Shown: in pieces, positions 47,997-55,606 of the stretch | Numbering within the stretch: position 1 is the stretch's first letter | Layout of the letters: each line of letters opens with the position of its first letter | NCBI GenBank assembly: GCA_027075325.1 | Contig: JALTBN010000084.1 | Coordinates: 1 to 55,606, forward strand | DNA from: Thermococcus sp. | Lineage (GTDB): Archaea > Methanobacteriota_B > Thermococci > Thermococcales > Thermococcaceae | Length of the DNA stretch: 55,606 nucleotides | Direction: 5' to 3' | Program-made: the position numbers and the translations under genes | The notes under the pieces: generated by a model | What the model saw: only the letters and a program-made list of their open reading frames with translations | Databases searched by the model: none | Told to the model about the DNA's origin: nothing

Positions 47997-49283
47997 ATGG
48001 CGATGAGCGGACAGGAGATTTTCGCACTCTCAGTGTTCATAGGAGTGTACGCGGCGATAATGTCCGAGAAGCTCCACAGAACAGTCGCGGCAATGGTTGG
48101 AGCATCCTTAATTCTAATAGTCAACATAGTCCCCTGGGGAAAGCTCCCCGAGTACCTCGACCTGGACACCATCCTGCTCCTGGCGGGGATGATGGTGGTC
48201 GTCAACATAGCCAAGGAGAGCGGTCTCTTTGAGTACATAGCCATAAAAACGGCAAAGCTCTCAAAGGGGGACCCGATGAAGGTTCTCCTGCTGTTCGCGG
48301 TTGTCACAGCAACTGTCAGTGCCTTCCTCGACAACGTGACGACGGTCCTCCTACTGACCCCCATGCTGCTCTACATCACCAGACAGATGGATATAAACCC
48401 GGTACCTTTCCTCTTAGCGGAGGTTTTCGCATCCAACATAGGTGGAACCGCCACGCTCATCGGAGACCCGCCCAACATAATGATAGGTTCCGCCGCTGGA
48501 CTGAGCTTCAACGACTTCATAGTCAACATGACCCCGATAGCGTTCCTGGATGTCTTCGTTACCGTTGGGATAATTTACCTTGCGTACAGGGGTGCAATGA
48601 ACGCCCACAAAGAACGCGCGGAGAAGATAAAGCTCAGCATAATGAGCCTCAACGAGGACGACGCAATACGCGACAGGACGCTCTTTAACAAGTCTCTGAC
48701 GATAATAGGCCTCGTGATAGTCGGGTTCTTCTTCCACGACAGGCTGGGCGTTGAGCCGGCCGTGATAGCACTTACTGGCGCCTCAATACTGCTCCTGTGG
48801 AGCGGGGCATCACCTGAGGAAGCACTGGAAAAGGTCGAATGGGCAACACTGTTCTTCTTCGGCGGTCTCTTCATAATAGTAGGATCCCTCGTCGAGACGG
48901 GTGCAATAGCCCAGGTGGCCAACTGGATGATGGCTCACATACACGGGGAGGGCGAGGCAATAGCGATAATAACGTGGTTCTCAGCGTTCTCGAGCGCGGT
49001 AGTGGACAACATACCATTCACCGCGACAATGATACCAATAATAAAAGCCATGGGTGGAACACTGAACACGTACCCACTCTGGTGGGCCCTCTCACTGGGA
49101 GCGTGCATGGGTGGAAACGGAACGGCCATCGGCGCCAGCGCCAACGTTGTCGTCGTTGGTATGGCCCACAGGGAGGGGATAAGGATAACCTTCGGGGACT
49201 TCCTCAAGGTCGGTATGACCATCATGGTGGCCACGGTGGGACTCGGTATGGGGATAATCTGGCTGAGGTACGTTGGACTGTGA
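47997..49283 (+). CDS. ArsB/NhaD-SLC13 superfamily ion permease
   Basis: 428 residues with about eleven membrane segments. SAFLDNVTTVLLLTPM near 105 and the matching SAVVDNIPFTATMIPI near 333 are the inverted-repeat substrate motifs, and GGTATLIGDPPNIMIG is characteristic of this superfamily. The substrate could be arsenite, Na+/H+ or dicarboxylate. It is framed by USP genes on both sides in one operon. Confidence 0.9.
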   Translation: MAMSGQEIFALSVFIGVYAAIMSEKLHRTVAAMVGASLILIVNIVPWGKLPEYLDLDTILLLAGMMVVVNIAKESGLFEYIAIKTAKLSKGDPMKVLLLFAVVTATVSAFLDNVTTVLLLTPMLLYITRQMDINPVPFLLAEVFASNIGGTATLIGDPPNIMIGSAAGLSFNDFIVNMTPIAFLDVFVTVGIIYLAYRGAMNAHKERAEKIKLSIMSLNEDDAIRDRTLFNKSLTIIGLVIVGFFFHDRLGVEPAVIALTGASILLLWSGASPEEALEKVEWATLFFFGGLFIIVGSLVETGAIAQVANWMMAHIHGEGEAIAIITWFSAFSSAVVDNIPFTATMIPIIKAMGGTLNTYPLWWALSLGACMGGNGTAIGASANVVVVGMAHREGIRITFGDFLKVGMTIMVATVGLGMGIIWLRYVGL

Positions 49284-49292
49284 GGTGGTAAC

Positions 49293-49742
49293 ATGAGGAT
49301 ACTCGTGCTTATAGACGGCTCAAAATGGAGCCAGAAAGCCGCTCTCCAGGCGTTCTCCATAGCAAAGAGAAAGAACGCAAAGGTCATCCTCTACTCCGTC
49401 CTGGACAGAAGGGAGGCCAGGGCCATTGCGTTTCAGCTCAGCATGAGGAGAGGGAACATGGAGGAGCTCCAGAAGTTCGAAGAGGTCGCATGGAAAGAAC
49501 TGAAAAAGAGCATCCACGAGATCATGACGGCACTTCTCAACGTGGCCCAGGACGAGGGCGTAAACTGCTCTATAAAGGTCAGGGAAGGCACGGCAAAAGA
49601 TGAGATACTGAAAGAGGCCAACAGCGGCAACTACAGCCTGGTGGTTATGGGGGCGTTTGGAAAGAGCGGAAAAACCAGGATTGGCTCCATACTGGAGGAG
49701 ATCGTGGGACTTATAGAGCCGCCCACAGTGATAGTGCGGTGA
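49293..49742 (+). CDS. universal stress protein
   Basis: 149 residues with the USP nucleotide-binding pattern: ILVLIDGSKWSQKA at the start, LVVMGAFGKSGKTRIGSILEE near 117-137 (the G-x2-G-x9-G-S region) and PTVIVR at the end. It follows the permease by nine bases and probably binds ATP to regulate it. Its stop is two bases from the convergent pmbA stop. Confidence 0.9.
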   Translation: MRILVLIDGSKWSQKAALQAFSIAKRKNAKVILYSVLDRREARAIAFQLSMRRGNMEELQKFEEVAWKELKKSIHEIMTALLNVAQDEGVNCSIKVREGTAKDEILKEANSGNYSLVVMGAFGKSGKTRIGSILEEIVGLIEPPTVIVR

Positions 49743-49744
49743 GC

Positions 49745-51037
49745 TCACACTATCCTTCCCCTCGACACAATCCGCGGGGCGTAGAAGCTGCCCCTGCGTT
49801 CCACTTTTTTATCGACGGCCGAGACGTTCTTCAGGAGGTCAAAAACGTTTCCGGTAAACATGACACCCTTAACTGGAGTCCTCTCGCCGTTCTTTACAAT
49901 GTATCCCCTGTCCACTGTGAGGGAGAAGTCACCCGAAACCGGGTTGGCGGTGTGCTCTCCAAAAACCCTGGAGACGATGAAGCCCTCAAAGCCATTGAGG
50001 TCATCCCCTCCGGCCTCTACTACGACGTTGCTGGGGCCGATGTGCGGCATCGTCCTGAAGTCCCTAACAGCGTTTCCGGTGCTCTCCATTCCAAGAAAGG
50101 AGGCATACGTGTGATCGAGGAGGAAGTTGCGTACAACTCCGTTCTCCACAAGGACCGTCCTCCTTCCAGGCGTTCCCTCCCCGTCAAAGGAATAGCTCCC
50201 CACTCCCCCTGGAATCGTGGAGTCGTCGATTATGGTAATCCCCTCCGGCCCGATCTCCACGCCGGGCTTTCTGAACCGCGAGCGCCCGTAGTAGACGGCA
50301 TCGCCGTACAGGTTCTCAAGGAAAAGCGACACCAGCGCCTGAACAACATCGACGTCAAGCATAAGATTCCCCTCGTACTTCACGCCGCTGATTGCACGGT
50401 AACTTTCATCAGCAAGGGACAGGGCATTCTTTATCGTGGCCTCCGCATCATTCCACCCGTCAACGCTCCGATATGATTGAGCCCAGTAGCCATCCCCGCT
50501 CTTCCCGTCCTTTTTAACTGCGTAAGCGGAAAGCGAGAGGGCGGTGCCTTCGTCCTCAAGAGAAACGCCGTTTGAGTTGACGAGACCGTACCGTACGTAA
50601 GCCAGTCCCATTGAGCCTGAGAGCGTGTACTCATCCGAAGGCTTCAACCCCTTCATCATGCTGGCGTACTCCCCGGCCATTGAATGGGCCTCCTCAAACG
50701 GAATCTCCTCTATCCTTCTGTCGTGCAGGCCATCGACTTTTTTCACCCCTTCAGGTTCGGGCAAACCTTTGAACGGGACGTTTCCCACCTTCGCGAGCTC
50801 GATGGTTCTCTCCACGAACTTCCTCAGGGTTTCCTCAGAATGGGTCAGCCCGGTTATGTAGGAGAATCCAGCCCTTCCGTCAACGCCAACCCTCAGCCCC
50901 ACACCGGAGAAGAACTTTCTCTGGGAGCGCTCAAGGGTTTCACGTTCTATCCTGAAAGAACCACTCCGCCCGCTCTCCCAGTAAACCTCCCACTCGACGT
51001 TCTTCCCTTCAAGGATTCTAACCAGTCTTTCGAGCAT
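49745..51037 (-). CDS. pmbA: TldD/PmbA family protein, TldE-like subunit
   Basis: 430 residues. It resembles PmbA (TldE), the partner of the TldD metallopeptidase, lacking the HExxxH motif. Blocks such as GSYSFDGEGTPGRRTVLVENG and NPVSGDFSLTVDRGY are characteristic. In E. coli TldD/E degrades unfolded peptides and matures microcin B17. It is the last gene of a cluster beginning with tldD. Confidence 0.9.
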   Translation of the reverse strand: MLERLVRILEGKNVEWEVYWESGRSGSFRIERETLERSQRKFFSGVGLRVGVDGRAGFSYITGLTHSEETLRKFVERTIELAKVGNVPFKGLPEPEGVKKVDGLHDRRIEEIPFEEAHSMAGEYASMMKGLKPSDEYTLSGSMGLAYVRYGLVNSNGVSLEDEGTALSLSAYAVKKDGKSGDGYWAQSYRSVDGWNDAEATIKNALSLADESYRAISGVKYEGNLMLDVDVVQALVSLFLENLYGDAVYYGRSRFRKPGVEIGPEGITIIDDSTIPGGVGSYSFDGEGTPGRRTVLVENGVVRNFLLDHTYASFLGMESTGNAVRDFRTMPHIGPSNVVVEAGGDDLNGFEGFIVSRVFGEHTANPVSGDFSLTVDRGYIVKNGERTPVKGVMFTGNVFDLLKNVSAVDKKVERRGSFYAPRIVSRGRIV

Positions 51038-51068
51038 TCACTCACCCGGCGACCCTTCGGAAGGACCC

Positions 51069-51566
51069 TTAAAAGGGCTTCGAACCACCTGTGAGGACAT
51101 CGTATATTTCCAGCAGGTGTCTGTAGGTTCCCTCCTTTATGTCGGCAAGCTCCTCGAAGATCTTCATAACCTCATCATCACCCGCCATCCTGGCCAGCTT
51201 GCGGTAGACGTCCCTTCCTATGGCCTCGGAGAGAAGGGCGAGGGCAAGGGCTTCTTCCGCGTCCTCAGACTTCATCATCTCACTGCACACGGGGAGGGCA
51301 TCGAGGGGCGGTGCGTTGAACTCAAGGGGCTTCATCTTAGGATAAAGCCTGGAGAAAAGCTCCCTCATCCTGGAGGCGTGCTTCCTCTTCTCGGCGGCCA
51401 GCCCGCGGAACTCCTTGGAGGTGTCCCCCTCAAGGCGCCCAGCGAGCCATTCATACGTCTCGGCGGCGCACTCCTCGTTGCATATCGCGTAGCTCAAGAG
51501 CTCGTACCCGTTGAGGTTCCGAAGCATTGTCTCAACATCATGAATAACGTCCACATCTATCCCCAT
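51069..51566 (-). CDS. ferritin-like (rubrerythrin-type) di-iron protein
   Basis: 165 residues from ATG 51566, which follows GGTGA; a promoter TATA (TATATATA near 51598-51605) predicts a short leader. Two helical pairs carry likely iron ligands: NEECAAETYEWLA and EKRKHASRMRELF in the first half, LLSEAIGRDVYRKLA and EELADIKEGTYRHLLE in the second. No rubredoxin tail is present. It lies between tldD and pmbA. Confidence 0.8.
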   Translation of the reverse strand: MGIDVDVIHDVETMLRNLNGYELLSYAICNEECAAETYEWLAGRLEGDTSKEFRGLAAEKRKHASRMRELFSRLYPKMKPLEFNAPPLDALPVCSEMMKSEDAEEALALALLSEAIGRDVYRKLARMAGDDEVMKIFEELADIKEGTYRHLLEIYDVLTGGSKPF

Positions 51567-51620
51567 GTTCTCACCCATATTAAGGGTATAACTTTTGATA
51601 TATATACGCTTTATCTTGAT

Positions 51621-51638
51621 GTTAAATAACGTTTAAAC
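51621..51638 (-). promoter_or_regulatory. adjacent palindromes upstream of ferritin-like gene
   Basis: GTTAAATAAC is followed directly by the perfect palindrome GTTTAAAC. They lie about 15-40 bases upstream of the TATA box, a position typical of archaeal activator sites; alternatively they are simply AT-rich spacer. Confidence 0.4.
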
Positions 51639-51685
51639 CAAAAAATAGCGAAGAATATAAAGATAAAGGAGAAGAGAATGGAGGC

Positions 51686-53050
51686 TCATCTCAAGCCCCC
51701 AACAATCGCCCGCGTGAGGACGTGGGGACCGCCGTCATCAACCGGAACCCACTGCCCCTTTCCGCAGTAGCCGGGGAAGCTGACCTGGAGGTCCCTCCCT
51801 ATCGCCCTAATGTTCTTCAACACGTCCAGGATCTGACCTGAGAGAGCAACATCCCTAACGTGCCCCTTTATCTCGCCGTTCTCTATGATGTATCCTTCCC
51901 TGGCGCCAAATGTGAACGTCCCGCTGGCAACGTCAACCTCCCCACCTTTGTCTCCTATCATGTAGAGGCCGTTCTTTACTTCCTCAATCATCTCCTGAGC
52001 CTCCCACGTCCCAGGCTCAACGTAAGTGTTGCTCATCCGTACGAGGGGCTGGTGGGCATAGCTCTGAGCCCTTCCGTGCCCGTTGGGCTCAAGATCCAGA
52101 AGGGCAGCGGTTTCCCTGTCGGTTAGGTACTCGTTGAGAATGCCGTTCTTAACTATTTCAACCCTCCTGGCCCGTATACCCTCATCGTCGTAGATGTAAG
52201 AGCCGAACTTTCCAGGTAGGGTGGGGTCGTCCACCACGGTGAGTTCATCAACGGCGATCCTCTCACCGAGTTTTCCGGCCAGTATGCTCTCCCCGTTCTT
52301 AACCGAGTCCGCTTCCGCCGCGTGCCCAAGGGCCTCGTGGATGAAAACGCCCGTGAGCTCCGGATCCATGACAACGTCGAACTCCCCAGAAGGGGGTGAA
52401 GAGGCTTTCAGAAGCTCCCTCGCCTTACCTGAGACTATGGAACCCCATTCGTTCAGATCAACCGCATCCACGAGCTCAAAGCCCCCAGTCCCGCCGAAAA
52501 CCTTCCAGTACTGCTGCATCTCCCCGGAAGAAGCCGCGGTCGCTGAAATCATGAGCCTGACCCTTGGGACGACCGTCCGGATCCTGCTTCCCAGCGAGTT
52601 CATGTACAGCTGTTCTTTAACTCCGTCCCCGTAGAAGGCCTTCCTGTTGATTATCCCCTCGCCATCCAGGGAGGAATCGGCTTCCCTCAGGAGGGCAAGC
52701 TTTTCGGATATGTCAACATCCTCAAAGGGCCTCTCTCCCTGGATAACGGCATTGTCAGTGATGGGGTCTCCCAGATAAACGGAGGAGGACGCCTTCGAGA
52801 GCCGGGCTATCTTCATGGCGGTTTCAACTACCTTCTCCGCTCTCCCCAGGTCATTGGCAGAGGAGAACCCCCAGCCGCCCCTGAACGCCCTCACCCCTAT
52901 GCCCTCCTCCATGTTCGAAGAGAGCTCCTCAAGCTGACCGTTCTGCATTGACAGCGAAGTTGCGCTGACCTTTGAAATCCTGATCTCAAAGTACTTCACG
53001 CCGTATTTCTCCGCCAGCCTCTCGGCGGTTCGAAAAACGCTCTCCTCCAC
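51686..53050 (-). CDS. tldD: TldD metallopeptidase
   Basis: 454 residues. The zinc motif HEALGHAAEAD (HExxxH) lies near residues 238-248, with the GSYIYDDEG and GHGRAQSY blocks typical of TldD. GTG 53050 is chosen because AGGTGG lies five bases upstream and a TATA box CTTTATAAA at 53081-53089 predicts initiation near 53060, so an extension to 53125 would precede the transcript. The partner pmbA is two genes downstream. Confidence 0.93.
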   Translation of the reverse strand: MEESVFRTAERLAEKYGVKYFEIRISKVSATSLSMQNGQLEELSSNMEEGIGVRAFRGGWGFSSANDLGRAEKVVETAMKIARLSKASSSVYLGDPITDNAVIQGERPFEDVDISEKLALLREADSSLDGEGIINRKAFYGDGVKEQLYMNSLGSRIRTVVPRVRLMISATAASSGEMQQYWKVFGGTGGFELVDAVDLNEWGSIVSGKARELLKASSPPSGEFDVVMDPELTGVFIHEALGHAAEADSVKNGESILAGKLGERIAVDELTVVDDPTLPGKFGSYIYDDEGIRARRVEIVKNGILNEYLTDRETAALLDLEPNGHGRAQSYAHQPLVRMSNTYVEPGTWEAQEMIEEVKNGLYMIGDKGGEVDVASGTFTFGAREGYIIENGEIKGHVRDVALSGQILDVLKNIRAIGRDLQVSFPGYCGKGQWVPVDDGGPHVLTRAIVGGLR

Positions 53051-53149
53051 CAATACCACCTGCAGAAATTTGGGGAGGAGTTTATAAAGCCGACTCCCCC
53101 AGGAAACCTTAATAAGCTTTGCCACGGACTATATATATGGTGATGGCGG

Positions 53150-53806
53150 ATGGCAGATGACATCGATAACTTCTTCTCATCCCTCAAATTCGGTGAGACT
53201 GTAATAATAGAGCACTCATCAACGGCAATGCCCGAAATCTTTTTTCACCTGCTTGTAAAGTTCTGCTCTGAGAGGGGGCTTCCAATACTGATAGACGACA
53301 TACTCGACACGTATCCCCAGTTCGTATCCAGGATGGAGGTACTTGGGCTCCCCCAGCCAGAAGCCAGGGTAATCAAAATAGGAGGTGGCAAACTGGAGGC
53401 AGGGAAAGTGGTTGGAAGAATAGAAGTTGACAAGTACTCAGTTCCCCTTGGATACTACGGCTCAATGCGCGACAAGGGCATTAAAAAAGAGGAACACGTA
53501 AACCCTGTCTTCGGCCTCCACAAACTAATCCAGATCTTCAACAGGAGAGAAATCCTTTCTCTTTTAACCACCATCTCCTCGTTCGTCGGAGATAGGAACA
53601 GGATAGCGGTTTACATCATCAACAGAGACTTTTCAGACCAGATGGAACCCGGATTCATCCCCTCCTTTGAGGAAATCGCTACCACCGTGGCGGAGTGGTA
53701 CATGGATGGAGAGGATTTCGTTCTCGACGTTATCAAGGCGGCCAACCCGGAGCTGCTCGGAAAGGAGTACCGCCTCAATGTGGAAGAGGCCCTTAACTCG
53801 TTGTGA
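53150..53806 (+). CDS. DUF257 family protein
   Basis: 218 residues. The start (FFSSLKFGETVIIEHSSTAMPEI) and the following RecA-like alternation of strands and helices match DUF257, essentially confined to Thermococcales; a degenerate KaiC-like fold without Walker motifs seems likely. GGTGAT precedes the ATG. Function unknown. Confidence 0.88.
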   Translation: MADDIDNFFSSLKFGETVIIEHSSTAMPEIFFHLLVKFCSERGLPILIDDILDTYPQFVSRMEVLGLPQPEARVIKIGGGKLEAGKVVGRIEVDKYSVPLGYYGSMRDKGIKKEEHVNPVFGLHKLIQIFNRREILSLLTTISSFVGDRNRIAVYIINRDFSDQMEPGFIPSFEEIATTVAEWYMDGEDFVLDVIKAANPELLGKEYRLNVEEALNSL

Positions 53807-53907
53807 TCTGCTACCTTTTCGAATTTTTAGTACTATTAAAAGTAGTAAGTAAAATTTGAATAGAAAAATGTTTTAAATATTTTCGGGTTTAATATTTTGG
53901 CGATATA

Positions 53908-55606
53908 ATGAAGAAATCCGCCATTCTATTGCTTGGAGTAGTATTCCTGGCCATTGTGTCAAGCGCAACAGCCCAGGGAACTCTCTTTGTTAAAGCGGCC
54001 AGTGCAGGCGGCACCGGCAATGACGGGGACTTTGGGAGGTTCTGGGGTATACTGGTCAACGTTTCCACTCTGGTCGTTGAGGTAAATCCAAGCCCCAGCT
54101 ACGATAACGTTCAAGAGCTGATAAAATGGACGCGCCTTGGTGAGGAAAACGCGGGGAACATTTCTGCACTCGCCTGGAAGAGCCTTCTTGACCTCCAAAA
54201 CTCAGGCGCCAAACTTCACTACACCGCTGACGAGCTCAGGTCGATGGCCTCGGACATATCCAGCAACGGCTTGCCTCCTGAGACCGTTCAGGCTCTCAAG
54301 GATCAAGGGTGGAGTGATGACCAGATCAATGCCCTGGTTTCTTACATCCGGGAACATTCGAATGAGATCGTCGGTGACTTTGATCTCGGCGCCTACCTTG
54401 AGGCCTTCTCTGATTCGTTCCTTGAGGTCGGCAGGAAGTACTCTGATTATGAAGTCTGGGCTCTTGAGAAGTACTACTGGCGCAACGCCCTCTCAAACCC
54501 GCCGAGCGGAAATACGGTCTCAAACCCATACGTCAGCTCCTATGAGGTAAACAGACTCAACTATTGGGCTTCAGCGAAGGACGCCGATGGTTTGCTCTCA
54601 ACCGTGAAGTCCCTCAGAGGGGACGTAGAATTCGTAATCAGGAACGCCGCCAATGCATACTACACTAGTGGCGGTGTTAAGTTTCAGAGTGTGAGCTTAA
54701 CAAGCTCCGGAAAGACAGTATGGACGTACTACTGGCCGAATGCCCTCAATGCATATCGCCTCGTTTCCGAGCTCTACACCATTGCCGTAGCTCTGAAGAA
54801 TGGAAATTCAAACGGAGACCTCTGGGATCTCGTGAGGCAGTACGAGAAGGAGCTGACATCTATTCTCGGTGTCCAGCTTGTATCAACTTCCTTTACCCCG
54901 ACTCCAGGACCACATCCATCTCCGGGGCCAGTTCCTCTCGGCATTGATTCATGTTCTCCAGCTTCTTACACCGCCAAAAACGAACCGGAGCTTGTAATCA
55001 CGGATGTTAAGGTAATGGAGACAGGTGAGGATTTCGTTAAGGGCTTGGTGAAATACCGCGTCAGGGTAGACTACAGCGTCTTTGGTGGACCTGTCATGAT
55101 CGACTGGGCCAGCTTCAATGATGGGGCTGTGAGCAAATCCTCCAATCCCGGTCAAATCGCCTATCCTGGAGCTGGAAGCATTCAGAGCCCCGTTTTCGTA
55201 GTCCCCCTTGGAGACCTGCAGGCTTCTGTTTCGGGGGTAGTAAAGATTCGCTATCTTCCGATGACGAGCCCAAAGGGCGAGATCCCCAACGGAGGGCCGG
55301 GCCGTCCCATCCGGGGTTACGGTAATGGTGACTATCCCCCGCAAGGGGCCCCCGCGCTCGTTATGGAGACGTACCACGGAACCCTCAGCCTGATATCCGA
55401 GGTCGACCCGGGGAAGGTGAGGTTCAGGGTTCAGGCCGTTAAGGTTGGAATGGGAGAGGTTGAGTACACGGCAAGGGTTTCAAACTTCAATCCCGTTCCA
55501 GTTAAGGGCACGCTGACCTTTTACTCTACCCTTCCGGAGGAGAACTACCTCATCGGGCGGGTCATCAACAGGACTGAGGTCACCGTCATGCCGAATTCGG
55601 AGGTTA
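53908..55606 (+). CDS. large secreted protein, 3' end beyond the window
   Basis: The frame from ATG 53908 stays open to the window edge (566 codons). A signal peptide (SAILLLGVVFLAIVSSATA) leads to a helical region rich in Tyr, Trp and Ser to about residue 325, a Pro-rich linker (TPTPGPHPSPGPVP) and at least one beta-sandwich-like domain after it. A TATA-like TTTTAAATATT near 53871-53881 predicts a short leader. It has no known family; an extracellular or cell-surface role is likely. Confidence 0.8.
   Translation, partial: MKKSAILLLGVVFLAIVSSATAQGTLFVKAASAGGTGNDGDFGRFWGILVNVSTLVVEVNPSPSYDNVQELIKWTRLGEENAGNISALAWKSLLDLQNSGAKLHYTADELRSMASDISSNGLPPETVQALKDQGWSDDQINALVSYIREHSNEIVGDFDLGAYLEAFSDSFLEVGRKYSDYEVWALEKYYWRNALSNPPSGNTVSNPYVSSYEVNRLNYWASAKDADGLLSTVKSLRGDVEFVIRNAANAYYTSGGVKFQSVSLTSSGKTVWTYYWPNALNAYRLVSELYTIAVALKNGNSNGDLWDLVRQYEKELTSILGVQLVSTSFTPTPGPHPSPGPVPLGIDSCSPASYTAKNEPELVITDVKVMETGEDFVKGLVKYRVRVDYSVFGGPVMIDWASFNDGAVSKSSNPGQIAYPGAGSIQSPVFVVPLGDLQASVSGVVKIRYLPMTSPKGEIPNGGPGRPIRGYGNGDYPPQGAPALVMETYHGTLSLISEVDPGKVRFRVQAVKVGMGEVEYTARVSNFNPVPVKGTLTFYSTLPEENYLIGRVINRTEVTVMPNSEV

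Noticed and set aside
51621..51638. SurR redox-regulator site
   Set aside because: The known GTT-N3-AAC spacing is not met; only GTT and AAC words at other spacings occur.

Overview
The window reads as a chromosomal segment of a hyperthermophilic euryarchaeon of the order Thermococcales, most likely Thermococcus. This rests on the archaeal 16S rRNA 5' end, adjacent RfcS/RfcL clamp-loader genes, an archaeal proteasome beta subunit, RadB, FAU-1, EndA, cyclic 2,3-diphosphoglycerate synthetase, a DUF257 protein, a DUF835 protein, archaeal TATA boxes and GGTGA-type ribosome binding sites. G+C is moderate and genes are tightly packed on both strands.

Layout. 1-4700: start of a 16S rRNA gene on the minus strand, preceded by a minus-strand run of prs, a DUF1614 membrane protein, psmB and a FecCD-type ABC importer. 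4700-8060: rimI-endA pair, an AT-rich island with a zinc-ribbon ORF, kbl and a YdjM-like membrane protein. 8100-11560: two tandem secreted paralogues, with a fossil of the rfcS start between them. 11660-25800: mostly housekeeping genes (rfcS-rfcL, a Trm5-like methyltransferase, moaA, fau, radB, thrC, alaX, cPGS) with one amber-interrupted pseudogene. 25850-30200: accessory stretch with a small EamA transporter behind a possibly structured leader, a HEPN/MNT pair, a UPF0175/DUF3368 pair and an AAA-DUF4143 ATPase. 30170-33000: YjbQ plus a ThiR-like regulator, then pyrBI. 33000-37110: a kinase-like protein, a VapBC-like pair whose toxin frame lacks a normal start, a TudS-like protein, a frameshifted DUF835 gene and a decayed EamA copy. 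37110-47300: glmM, then a surface cluster (lipoprotein, calcium-binding repeat protein, 842-residue secreted protein) and a secreted Lon-like S16 protease. 47400-53800: stress-protein/anion-permease/stress-protein operon, a tldD-ferritin-like-pmbA cluster and DUF257. The window ends inside a large secreted protein.

The most interesting signals are regulatory. Two unrelated toxin-antitoxin operons carry nearly the same promoter, with a palindrome over the TATA box in which paired bases differ in a compensating way. The DUF4143 ATPase promoter has two identical-format 21-bp palindromes bracketing its TATA box. The EamA gene has a possible structured leader, and the same family appears as a readable pseudogene 10 kb away. 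Several genes are in the course of decay or carry possible sequencing errors (VapC ACG start, DUF835 homopolymer frameshift, amber pseudogene). All product names come from recognising motifs in translated sequence; no database search was possible.
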